DNA of 64,000 nt from Perkinsus marinus ATCC 50983 (taxonomy: Eukaryota; Perkinsozoa; Perkinsida; Perkinsidae). Positions 1-10,078 of the stretch are shown here, in pieces; position 1 is the first letter of the stretch; each line of letters opens with the position of its first letter. The notes under the pieces were generated by a model, which ran no database searches, was not told the DNA's origin, and was given only the letters and a program-made list of their open reading frames with translations. Location of the stretch: assembly GCF_000006405.1 (NCBI RefSeq), contig NW_003206658.1, forward strand, positions 675,341 to 739,340, in the 5' to 3' direction. A program made the position numbers and the translations under genes.

Positions 1-48
1 TATCACAAACCACCGTCATCAAACCCGCACAGGTTCGAATCCCCCCAC
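1..48 (-). repeat. Family B tRNA-like intron (partial, antisense B box) at window edge
   Basis: The intron begins GTGGGGGGATTCGAACCTG on the minus strand after GAG. The plus strand reads AGGTTCGAATCC, a consensus B box. The 3' splice site lies outside the window. Confidence 0.6.
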
Positions 49-3000
49 CTCCGCTCCAAGTTGATCACTGATATCCACTATACACCTCTTCATCTCAGCC
101 CAGAACTCTAGCGCCACTCCAAGGTCCTTCATTGGGTCCACACAGCATGCAAACTTCCTCCGAAGGTTCTCGTCAAAAGCCGCACGCTTCTCCGCACTAC
201 TCATCCTAACCAATCACAAATTCGTACTCCAAATCTTGCAATCTTGCTCTCCCTTACGGTTTCCTAGTTTGAGGGGCTTCCCATGACATGAAGTACTTCA
301 TAACAATACCCATACACGTTCTCGGGAGCATAAACACGGGAAGGACGGGAGACGGCCCGACTTCAGCCACACGAGGCTCCCGACGGTGGGGCTGAGAGTT
401 AAGGAAATGCAAGATCTATCAAGATTGCAAGATTGCCCTACCAATCTCTGTCCATTTGCATCTAAATCGCTTGGCAAGGGTCCATTCGGACTGAACGTGT
501 TATTCGGCAGCAACTTGATGAGAGACTTGTTTTCTATGAGGTCTTCAGTGAGACAAGATTCACATAGGACCCTTAACGTCCGTTTGAACAGCCTCACTAA
601 TGAATGGAAGGCGGCCAAGTCGAACTCCACTGTCGTATCCCAAAGATCATTCTTCAGCTTCATCGGAATAAGACTTGCAACTCTCGACAGCAGCGTTATG
701 CTTTTCTCCTTATCTGTCACCGTGTCGATATTCGGGTAACGGACCGCTGCAGGGAACTCGCTGCCGTCTACCGGCTCAAAGGGGTCTCCCGTCAATACGC
801 CGAATTTCATCAACTCCAGGGCAAACAGAGTGGGCTCCTGGAAGCGGCTTGGGGTATCCTTCAGCACGTCACCGAGGATGGTCATGCCGCCGTCTTCAGA
901 GAAGTACTCGAGAGACTCGAGCAACTGGAAATGGACCAGAGCCGAGAGGGAGTTCAAATCTTTAGGCTCAGCACGGGGACCAGCAGGGTTCCTCATATTC
1001 ACCACCAACGGACCATCCCGTTGGAATTCGTTCGCATGCCACTGCAAACAGAATCTAAAGTCGCTCATGCCTATATTCTCATACCACTCCTTCCCCAACT
1101 CACCTCAGATCAACAGTATTTACACCTTGTCTACGCATCTCAGCCTCTAGATCCTCCTTCGTGAACTTCCACCTCAAACCCTTCACATGAGGAATCCGAA
1201 TTCGACGTAGGTTCGGATCCTGACAATAACGACAATAAGATACCATTGCGCACAGCGAAGATTCTCCACCTCCCTATTCAGCGTGTAGAGCAAATGGGCC
1301 CTATTTGTCGTCGGAGTAGCACCCATCGGTGGACCGCCGCCTTGAGTCATCATCTGCTGCTGCTGTTGGGACTGAGCCAACTCCCCCACCTCCCAATAAG
1401 CAGTGCATATGATAGGCCGATCTCTCAGGGATGGGTTCAGCTTCTCAGCCATTATCCCAAGAGCCTTGGTCCGGTACTCGTTAGTTAAGTCGATAAGCAA
1501 AGACCTGTACTCCTTCGAATCAATCAGTGGGCTCTGTCGATCACACCAAACTCCCGTCGCCAAGACCAATGGAAGTCTACTGCTGATGAATCCCATCATA
1601 AGGAGCTCATAAACAGTCATTGGCAGTCTTTCACCCAACACTGTTGACATATCACTTGGACATACATGCGTAGGGGGGAATGATATCGGCATAAGAGTAG
1701 GAGTCTGTGTGCCATCAGGATTGCTTATGGTCATCTGAGGCGTGTTCTCCCCAGGTGGGCATAGATGAGGATTAGCATGACCCGATCCACAGGACAACGG
1801 ACGGACCTCCAAGTCGATCGTATTCAACACTGGAGTGTAGCACAAGAGCAGCTTGCATACACAATAGCCTTCAACGTGGTCATTGCGCATATCGTCCGTA
1901 GGGAACGTCTGCATCCAGGAGTTCAATGGGACTTGTCTGATGAACTCTATGGCGGTCTCGAAACTAAAGGCCCCCGCATGGTGAGCCGCCGCTGGAGGCT
2001 GATTCTCCCCACGGAATTGATCCAAATTGAGATAGGGGTAGGTAAGGCAATACTCAGTACCAGCCAATAGACATGCGTCTATGAACTGCTCTCGATTGAT
2101 GAACCATTTGCTCAGTACATGGTCCAGAGATACCCATTCAGCCTTGTTCCTGATCGGGGGGAGAAGTGATCGAACTTTGTCGCGCGCCACGAAATTATCC
2201 CTACTTTTGGAAGTCCATTTGCAGAACTACACTTTTCACTCCATACAAGAGAAGACCAGGAGGACCATAGACGACTTGACAGAGATTGTTGGCCGCCATA
2301 TAAGCCAGCTGAGCCGAGGCAAAGTAGCTGAATGGGATAAAATGCAGCATGCCGGGATCGAACCTGCGTCTATAGCCTACGGTGCTCGGATGACCTCGAA
2401 ACCCTTGGACTTCAAGAAGTGGAAGGCGAAGTGGCAAATGTCGCTATTAATACGACTGGTAGCAACCGCGAACGCCTTCTGGGCTCCGGAGTCATGCCCC
2501 TCAGCCGATAGTGTCCACGCCTGAAGAATATCTTTGGGCACGCCGTGTAAGATACAAAATAGGTCCGCTTAAGGCACTCTCAGTATCTACCTGATCCAAC
2601 TGCTGCTGACTGGATTGTTGAAACATTTGATGCTGTAGTGGAGGCACGATACCATCGAAGACCTACGATAGAGAACACACCGTCACGCGCCGCGAAATTC
2701 CCAACTTCATCAGTATCGAGTGAGCAACTTACGAAGATAGGCTTGATATTGTAGTGTGAGAAGAGCTCGAGCTCCTTCGCAATGATACCGAAAAGCCCTA
2801 AGTGAGGAATATGAATACAACATCCCAAGGAATAGAACCCGGTTCCTCCAGAGTGGCAGGAACTGTCCTTATCCGCTTGACCATTATCCCTACTACCAGG
2901 AGGCATTCCACCAAGAGCATCGGCATACGGGTCCTTCAACATTTGTATACTTCGCAACCAGAAAGTAGCATCCAAAGCCATCTTCATGTCACTCAACTGA

Positions 3001-3265
3001 TCCATCGAGATCTGACAACCACACCATCACCCACACATACGACCTCCTCAGCGACGACGACGACAACCTCATCTACTAGCGAATGACAACACATATTCTT
3101 CTATTATCATCCAACTATAACTATCAACAGCCCCCAGTAATCAGACCATGAAGAGATGCATCAAATGCTCCCCCACAGCATTGTATAACACAGAGCTTCG
3201 AATTCGCCTACCTGCTGGATCATGCCTTGGTCCTGTAGGGTCGTCTGCAACTGTCTTACACGCAT
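1..3265 (-). CDS. MKT1: Mkt1-like post-transcriptional regulator (XPG/PIN-like nuclease fold), 3' end outside window
   Basis: Multi-exon minus-strand gene. Exon 1 starts at the ATG at 3265 (MRVRQLQTTLQDQGM). Splicing over 3012-3211 joins it to ISMDQLSDMKMALDA, which fits the Mkt1/XPG N-terminus. Removing 2663-2732 creates the XPG motif KPIFVFDG, and removing 2328-2380 creates RAPYFASAQLAYM of the XPG-I region. Downstream exons carry the Mkt1 N and C domains (LCQWHANEFQRDGPL; PVFMLPRTCMGIVMKYF). In yeast Mkt1 works with Pbp1 in cytoplasmic mRNA regulation; the function here is inferred from the family. Introns placed by phase and homology: 1-48 (partial), 206-257, 392-441, about 1064-1103, one near 1180-1245, 2150-2204, 2328-2380, 2521-2590, 2663-2732, 2798-2896 and 3012-3211. 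At least eight contain a dispersed repeat of families A-D. Confidence 0.82.
206..257 (-). repeat. Family D intron in MKT1 (opposite orientation)
   Basis: A 52-nt intron GTAAGG...GGTTAG with GCAAGATTGCAAGATT, the reverse complement of the copy at 392-441. Removal joins APQTRKP to MSSAEKRAAFDEN. Confidence 0.75.
392..441 (-). repeat. Family D intron in MKT1
   Basis: A 50-nt intron carrying GCAATCTTGCAATCTTG and CTTGCATTTCC. Removal keeps the Mkt1 C-terminal frame open into PVFMLPRTCMGIVMKYF. Confidence 0.75.
2150..2204 (-). repeat. Family A intron in MKT1 (sense)
   Basis: A 55-nt intron starting GTAGGGAT directly before the family A core (2179-2196 on the plus strand as reverse complement) and ending CGATCAG. 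It joins VVLQMDFQK to NKAEWVSLDHV. Confidence 0.82.
2328..2380 (-). repeat. Family B (B-box only) intron in MKT1
   Basis: A 53-nt intron with GCAGGTTCGATCCCGGC, a tRNA T-arm-like sequence. Removal gives RAP-YFASAQLAYM of the XPG-I motif. Confidence 0.75.
2521..2590 (-). repeat. Family C intron in MKT1
   Basis: A 70-nt intron containing ACCTATTTTGTATCTTAC followed by CCAAAGATAT. The same module recurs in SPCS3, Sec16-like, GALNT, DHHC and LARP introns. Confidence 0.8.
2663..2732 (-). repeat. Family A intron in MKT1 (sense)
   Basis: A 70-nt intron (GTAAGTTG...TATCGTAG) whose removal restores the conserved IF-VFDG. It carries the family A core with one change (CGCGG for CGTGG) at 2680-2699. 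Confidence 0.85.
2798..2896 (-). repeat. Family B tRNA-like intron in MKT1 (sense)
   Basis: A 99-nt GT-AG intron (CCTG^GTAG...TTAG^GGCT) restores PPGLFGIIAKELELF. It contains TGGTCAAGCGG, an A-box-like motif, and GGGTTCTATTCC, a B-box-like motif, about 45 nt apart and in the gene's sense orientation. Confidence 0.75.
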
Positions 3266-3530
3266 CTTCTTATTCTTTTTACTACTAGCACACTAAATAC
3301 AACTTTTACCGCTTCAAGTGAACTGCTGCTAATGATCAAAGTGCCGACAATCTCGGGTTAACCTTGTCGACAAGAACTACTCTACACCGCTACCGTGCCC
3401 CGGGAGCAGCAGCAGAAGAAGAACAAAAGAGTTAAAACTGATTATAATACCCTATCCCATCCTATGTCACGCAGGGAATCCCATTCGCCCAGGCAACGCA
3501 GACCAGAACAGGTTGGGTTAATCTTACAAG

Positions 3531-3787
3531 TCACCAGACACATGAAACCACTAAATGCCACCAAAAGCAGCCCATGCCTTGCGAATTCTAGCTTCCTCTT
3601 GTGCACGCGTGCGCGGTCTGTTCATACCACTCCATGCGCTAATCCCAGAGCTACTACTCGTTGTAGGCCTCTCCAACGGTAGTACCATAGTCCCACTAGA
3701 TGTACAATACCCCACGCCCTCCACCGAGTACAGCGTCCGACCTGTCTTTGGATCCGTGATGGTGATCGGGCCCCCTTCTTCTGACAT
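3531..3787 (-). CDS. Small unassigned protein, probably one membrane segment
   Basis: The open frame from ATG 3787 begins MSEEGGPITITDPKTGRT and continues to a Ser/Thr run. A short intron (GTATGAACAG...GAAGCTAG, about 3591-3622) with the palindromic family E core at 3602-3616 would splice to a hydrophobic stretch reading LLLVAFSGFMCL. The 3' end is not resolved. No family is recognised. An unspliced reading ends at a stop near 3551 instead. Confidence 0.4.
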
Positions 3788-4004
3788 ACAACACACGCAC
3801 AGTGTGGGGAAAATGTGCATCATTCGTTCGTGACAATATACTAATTCTCAAAAAAATTTATCCAATTTTTCGTTGATTTTTGAACACTTCCGCTCGAGCT
3901 CCCTCGTAGATTCAACCCATCTAGAAGATTTATTGCAAAGCTACACATGCGCTGCTACCGAGTCGCTACTACATACAAACTGACTTCAGACAACTCAGCC
4001 TAGG

Positions 4005-4906
4005 TTACACTCGTATTGAGATAACGATCGTATGGTAGCATACGGCGTACAACCACATGAAGACTCCTTTAAACTTCAGCGTCCACAAATATACGAGAAT
4101 ACCCAGACTGAGTTCCTTACCAGATTCCGACTCGCTGCATCCATCAATAGAACGGTCCAAGTGACTACTGCTTCTATCAGCATTAGCCAAGGCTGTAACT
4201 CCACTGTAATCAACGAGTCGACTGCCGCTCTCTTGCGTAGTCGTAGACACTGGCCTAGTCGGAAGAGCCTCATCAGACTTCTCAACATCCATGGGAGTAG
4301 ATCCGCGGCTCGAGACCACTATAGGAAGCCTTAGACACTGCAGGACGGTCTTGTCACCAGCCAACCGAGCTCCCAACACGAGGCTTCCACCGATACCACC
4401 AGGACGATGTACCTGCACTCAAGCCAGTTAGTGGACATAAATGATATCTTCCACAAGCGAACCTAAGATACCCTCACCACACCGGCACCAGCCGCGTTCG
4501 TCACCATAAACACGTGGAATTCAAATGATAGTGTGGCGGTAGCATAAATTCCCTCCAATCATACCTTCAACAGGATCCGTTCACCCGCTTCTAACCCCAG
4601 CAGTGCACGGGTAAAAGGCGATGGGAGTCCCTCAGGACTGACGACCCCAGGAGGATATATTACTGATATACGTTCGCCTACCGTTGAGGAAATGCAAGAT
4701 TGCAAGATTACCCCCCACCTACCCTCCTCACAATGATCCTCTTCAACACCCATGAGGACATCAATGCGGTCCTGTCGAGTCCGATTCCGGACGATCACAT
4801 GTCGAGGTAACTCCATGGGGCGATACTTAGCCGAAGAACCTGAAGAGGCAGCCGGAATAACGAGGGCCAACCAGAATGAACCCTTTACATTGATAATTGA
4901 TATCAA
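4005..4906 (-). CDS. Unassigned protein, possible GreA/GreB-like C-terminal fold
   Basis: Two exons flank a 45-nt family D intron at 4678-4722. Splicing gives EEGERISVIYPPG and then SPFTRALLGLEAGERIL. The SPxxxALLGxxxGE pattern resembles the C-terminal domain of GreA/GreB/Rnk proteins, but nothing else supports that. A later intron (about 4408-4558), which includes a family C fragment, ends TTGAGTGCAG and continues KVHRPGGIGGSLVLGARL, followed by a Ser-rich acidic segment and a hydrophobic tail. Function unknown; the resemblance may be chance. Confidence 0.45.
4678..4722 (-). repeat. Family D intron
   Basis: A 45-nt GT-AG intron containing AATCTTGCAATCTTGCATTT. It is the third copy of this module after those at 206-257 and 392-441. 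Confidence 0.75.
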
Positions 4907-5336
4907 CGTGGACGTAAACGTGAAAACTCATAAGGAGAGCAGGGAGTAACATTACTATGGACAGCAAACTATACACCAGCCTATGTGACCTAGACAGAAC
5001 ATATTATAATACACCACTAATGTTAACGAGGCATGTCATAATATAATACATGAAGGAAGCTGTAGGGCTGTGGGCGGCGAGTACCAAAGAGACTAAGTTA
5101 AAGAGAGGTATCCTCAGACGCGACGATACGATATAACACCCACGCCTACGGCTAGCATCCCATCCGACCCCTACCTGTATATTTAACCTCGGTCGGAGTC
5201 ACCTCTAGCAGTTCCCTCACTATCCCATGCATCAGTAAGAAGGCACTAAGAATAGACAAACGTACCCGCCCACCACAACACAAGCACCAGTAGTCAGGTT
5301 GAAATAGTGATGATAAAAACTGCGCCACTTGCGTCC

Positions 5337-6361
5337 CTACAGCTCCTCGTCACTATATGGGTGCTCCTTGCGAACACTCTTCGTTCTCTTAGATCTGGTA
5401 GGCCTAGACCTGTGCTGTTGGCGACCTGAGCCTCCAGACTTGCCCTTTATGTACTCCGAGGGTAGACGATATGGCTCCGATGGTGGTAGAGAATGCTGAG
5501 GAGAGACATCATAAAATCCTTTTAAGAGCTTGTTGTTTCACTTGTTTCATCTGTCCTATGATGGGCATAGTCTGATAGTGCAAAGTCAGCGTTATGGTGT
5601 TGTCTCTGATATGAATTATAGAAACATGTGAATTATCTAGAACCAACCTCAAAGTCCCTTTGGTGACGTCCCTCAAGGGGTACTCGTTGGTGACACCTTC
5701 CAAATGCTGAGAGAAGCGATGCTGATAAGCTCAGGTAGAGACCTTCTATTACAATGAGAGCCTCGTCCTCAGACCGAACTATGTCATCCCAAATAGTGAC
5801 GGAATTACGAACCTATAGAGTATATCTGGAATAGCCGAACAGTCAGATCGTGGTGTCTTCACCCCGTACACCCCGGTTCGACCCCTCCCAAGCATTATTA
5901 CCACATTGTCCGTGGCATAATCAGCTGTGACGTAAACAAAGAGCTGATTCATACTCCAATGTCGCATCTCCTGGCGAAGATCTGATACAACAAACACTTC
6001 CATACCACATTTCTTTCAACTCATGATCACATATACCCGAAGACCTACCAGCATCAATATTAAGCTGCAGATTGGCCTGATCCGCTCTCAGGAAACCGTT
6101 GAGTACTCTGAAGATAAGCATGAACCGCTGATGAGCATCACAACGTACATGTCCTGGACACCAGCTAGAGTCACACTGCCCGACACGACTGGAGTTGGAT
6201 CGATATAACTCGTGAAGTGGCACAATAAGCCTAGAAAACACAGGACTGAGGTGTAAGTACCTAAGGAGTGGAGCATCATAGGTCCGAGCAAGCAAGATAC
6301 AAAACAGGTCAGAATGCATCATACAGAATAAGGTGTTCGCCCTGCTGGTGTAGGACTCCAT
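5337..6361 (-). CDS. SPCS3: Signal peptidase complex subunit 3 (SPC22/23, SPCS3)
   Basis: Starts MESYTSRANTLF, the conserved SPCS3 N-terminus, followed by a membrane segment (SVLCFLGLLCHFT). Later blocks all match the family: LRQEMRHWSMNQLFVYVTAD, VTIWDDIVRSEDEALIVIE, NTITLTLHYQTMPIIGQM and PPSEPYRLPSEYI. SPCS3 is a single-pass ER protein that supports signal peptidase activity. Introns: 6261-6324 (family C), about 6106-6140, about 6004-6055, 5813-5904 (tRNA-like), about 5701-5737 and 5499-5544. The protein ends with an Arg/Lys-rich, then acidic tail (about 36 residues, ending HPYSDEEL) beyond the usual C-terminus. An in-frame ATG 33 nt upstream (6394) is less like the family. Confidence 0.85.
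5813..5904 (-). repeat. Family B tRNA-like intron in SPCS3 (antisense)
   Basis: A 92-nt intron between ATDN and VRNSVTIWDD. On the plus strand it carries CCCCGGTTCGACCCCTCCC, a tRNA T-arm-like block. Confidence 0.65.
6261..6324 (-). repeat. Family C intron in SPCS3
   Basis: A 64-nt intron GTATGATG...CTCCTTAG with ACCTGTTTTGTATCTTGC. Removal restores TLFC-TYTSVLCFLGLL. Confidence 0.75.
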
Positions 6362-6399
6362 ATTCTGAGGTATTATCGCCTTGAGATTATCCATAGAGA

Positions 6400-7279
6400 T
6401 GAGGAGCAGAAGAAAACTCAGAAAGCGTCATTCAGGCTCTCCGAACAGTAACACCTATCCGTATGAACATGAGGGGCACGCAGCGTGAAAAACACGTGAA
6501 AAATACCCCTCCCGGGTTTCGAACCGGCGGTCTCATCTTCACTCGATATCATTTCGAATCAGTTTGTGGTGACTTTTTCCTCACAAGTCAGAGTGCGGCC
6601 ATCGTCTTGCCAGATCTACCGTAGCCACGGAGACTAATCAACGGTTTCACTCAGGGTTGAGTGGAATTCTGATTCAGATGTCTTCTGTGGGAAAAGTCCT
6701 CGCTTCCCGCTACTCGTTCGGTGTACTGAATCTAGGCAGGCCCAACTGCATGTACACTGCTGCTTGTTTGAAAACAGGTGTGGTATTCAAAATATGTCCT
6801 GACATGCGGTGGCGCTGGCGAACACTGGAGGGCCTGAGGGCAGCGCATCTAACCACTACCGATTCCACACACTACGTATCCCACTTGGCTCCACGAAAAC
6901 GATACCGTTAGGCCAAGATTCGTCTCAAAAAGTTCACCTTCGTGTGAAGTCCAACGACTGTCTTCGAGTGGGATAAGACAGTTGTCGATGCTGAGATCAC
7001 TTATGATGAACGCTACTACGGGATACCACATTCGCCACGCGTGCGTACAGTATGACATGTGCGCGCGTGCACGTGACGCGGAGTCGGCATCGCGAATGTT
7101 GTTGGGGATTCGTCGACATCTACTGCAGTGTGTTGGGCAAATCGTGGAAAAATCAATAGCCACGTTGATTGTGCTCTCCTATAACACACGTCGTTCCTAA
7201 CGAGGCGACTAAGCTCATTATATATAAGCTGTCTTATGCATATCGCAACGTATAGAAGCTGTCAGCACTTTCGTCTTCG
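6400..7279. other. Stretch without a supported gene
   Basis: One tRNA-like block (CGGGTTTCGAACCGGCGG near 6514) and a TATA-like stretch (TATATATAAG near 7218) are visible. Open frames here show no family similarity and no convincing exon chain. Confidence 0.4.
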
Positions 7280-7920
7280 ATGGCATCGACCACCTCTCTC
7301 AGCATGAATACAGACCAGACTTTCACTCTGGATACCATCCCCGAGGTCGATATTGTCTTTCCTCATCACGAAAGACAAGAATCCCTCGCCACATTGCCTG
7401 CTGCGCTCCCATTACCTCCCCGGAAGAGTGAGCCCATCAGCATGACGACTCACTATCATCTGTTATGTAGATCGCGTGGGCATAGGGTCTGCAGATGCCT
7501 GGGTGCAGCAGGCTATCGAGGAAAGGTGCCTCTAGCGAGAAGGCGAGGTACAGCTTCCCATTCGCTCCCTACTGATTGTTCTCCATCAGATTCTGCACCC
7601 GGCATGGTGGTGGTAGACCTTGTCGGTATCATGGCTGCCGTGTGGCCTCTCGGGGCCTTCTAGGATTTTGTTATAAGCATCGTCATCACAGTGGTCACTG
7701 TTTTGACTCAAAGTCGTCATGTGATGGTCTCAACAGCCAAAGCAGATATCGTCCTCCCGCCACGAATAATCAAATGTCTCGACAGTCGAATGGATGGCGG
7801 TGCGACCAACCTGGGGAATCGGGACTGACCCTTCCCTTCACAGAAAGTTCATTGATGGATGGTGAGACCGAAGGATCCGAAGCGATCGCAACAATCGCGT
7901 ACATCAGATTTGCTGCATAA
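7280..7920 (+). CDS. Hypothetical protein, boundaries uncertain
   Basis: ATG 7280 begins MASTTSLSMNTDQTF, about 60 nt downstream of a TATA-like run. The first 55 codons look coding (acidic, then Pro-rich). Further exons are likely, since the region around 7600-7760 has a hydrophobic run (VISIVITVVTVL) in another frame, but I could not place the introns. No family recognised; could be a degraded membrane protein. Confidence 0.3.
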
Positions 7921-10078
7921 TTTCTTTCAGACCTCGGACGGTGTACGAGTATCAGCCTCGGGACCTCCGAAGTGGACAAGACTCCGGAGAAAACTTCTGC
8001 TGAGTATATGGCGTTTACATTTGACTCTTCTTACGACCATGCATCATTTCTCAATCTCGACGAGCTTTTCTGTGTTCCCTCGGCGCTTTTGAGTCTCGAA
8101 GAATCCCTATGGCTAACGGCAACGACTCCTCTGAAATATTAGCTCTTTAAACCATCTTTCTTCGACAATAACTACATTTCGCCTGGGTACATCAGTGCTA
8201 TTCTCATGCGCAGCGCTCTTTTGCCTGCCCAGCAGCTATTATCTTATCATTTTGAAGCCTATGTAGTGGTGCACTACGTTTCCCACATCAACGATCTTCT
8301 TTCCATATGAGCGATGTTTGCGGCGAGTGGCGAGGCTACCCGAGACTGTTTTTCTATTTCGTGTGTCTCATAACTAATGCTTCACACGCCTATAACAACA
8401 ATCGAACACTTGCCCTTGAGAAACTTCGTCTCCCGAAGTTTTTACAGGTTTTCAACATCTGTAAGCGCTGCAGAGTTATGAGGAATCGCCATTTCTTATT
8501 TCAACGATAATCTCTTAGCCTTTGAGTTTCTCGAGTTCATGAAGGGGTTGCTCTCTGTGAGTACACTGGCAACGTCTTCGTCGGTGGGGCAGCTATGCCA
8601 TTGCTCCAAGATATGACACAATCGATTGAGCAGTAGCAGGCACAGGAAGATCAACATTGCAGAGCCGTGACCGTAATCAATTGCACTCGTGGGGCAGATA
8701 TGCCATTATCTAGAGACTCAGCCGACGCGATGTATCATGTTTTGAGTAGGACCACTGTCATGCATTGAAGTGGCACTGAAGGTACACTCCAGGCCAAAGA
8801 TGGCATACCCGCCCCTCGAGCGGAATTGACTCGACTATGATACGCGTCTGCCAAATCGATTGACATATCATCCTAAGGTGGTGGCATAGCGGCCCCGCTT
8901 CACAGTCAATAAGAACTAGGAAATATGCCATTTGATAAATGTTAATGTTGATACCGATCGTTGCCGCCTCCTCACTACTGGATTTAATCCAGCGGTTGAT
9001 CACCACTGTAAACTTCGCTTGAAGCTTCGTGTAGGTAATAATAAGACGACCACAACTAGAAAGAAACCTCTGTTGATGCTATCCCTGAGCCCCACTCAGA
9101 GGCAGCAGCTTGTGGCATTGGCTGATGTTCTTCCATCAAGTGCCGGAATGAAACCTCGTTCTTAGTGCCAGCGGTCAACAGCACCAAACTACGATTCGAA
9201 AATCGTAATCGTGAAGGTTTTAGGTAAGAACTCTAACTTCGCGCTTGGATATCTCGCGCAGAATTCCGTGGCTGGCTGTTCGAGGAGCTGTGCCACCAAG
9301 TAAAGCAGAGCGGCACTATGGTGGAGAGTACAGCGTTGAATCGTGAGCTTTGTAATGAGACTGATGAACGCATTGGAGACTCTTTGAGGCAATTTATTAC
9401 AACTTACGACTCATCAAGAATCTTGATTTGAGATTTTCAACAGCAGGGTTAACGGAAGAAAGGCACGGGTGACAGCTGATCAGACGTGCCTGAGATAACT
9501 TGCTGGTAGCCACAACAGCTCCTTGCCTTGTCGGAACGAGGAGACATTTTCTACATCGGATTAGCAACTCGTCGGCTTTCCTCCACACTATCCGACATAT
9601 TCGGGACGACAACAAATTCGCTAACAGTTGCAGAAGGCTTTCTGATTCAAGGTTCCCTTTTCCTCCCCTCCACACGATCGAAATCGATACTGGCATGGCA
9701 CGAGCACGTGTCTGTAGCTAATCACAAGTCGCAGTTTGTGTCATCATTCTATAGAGTACGGTTCAAGTGCAGTCTCCATCCCGGGTAGCGTTTTCTTATT
9801 GCCAGAACACAATCAGTGTATCACCGCCTAGTAGGTCCCTAAGCTCGGTCTCTAGGCCTTCCAGGGGGAGCACCGCTAGTGTGAGTAGACACCACTAAAG
9901 TGACTAAATGAGTGACTGTGACTAAATAACACCACTCTGCTTGAATAGAGAGCTCTGATACACCAACAAAGCTAATCATGTTGATCTCAAGGGTGTTCCG
10001 TGCTCGCTCTAAAGACGACAGTCTCCTTGTCCTCCCCCTCCACAACTCCATCATCGGCCTAAAAAGACGGTGCTTAGG
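7921..10078. other. Stretch without a supported gene; short local repeats
   Basis: GTGGGGCAGNTATGCCATT occurs at about 8586 and 8690, and an inverted relative (GGTGGCATAGCGGCCCCGC) at about 8880-8898. Otherwise I see no recognisable exon, RNA or element. Confidence 0.35.

Noticed and set aside
1183-1245. A 24-nt intron (GTATCTTATTGTCG...TGTCAG) in the MKT1-like gene
   Set aside because: Its removal leaves a frame that stops within a few codons. A longer intron of about 60 nt containing a B-box-like CGAATTCGG fits better.
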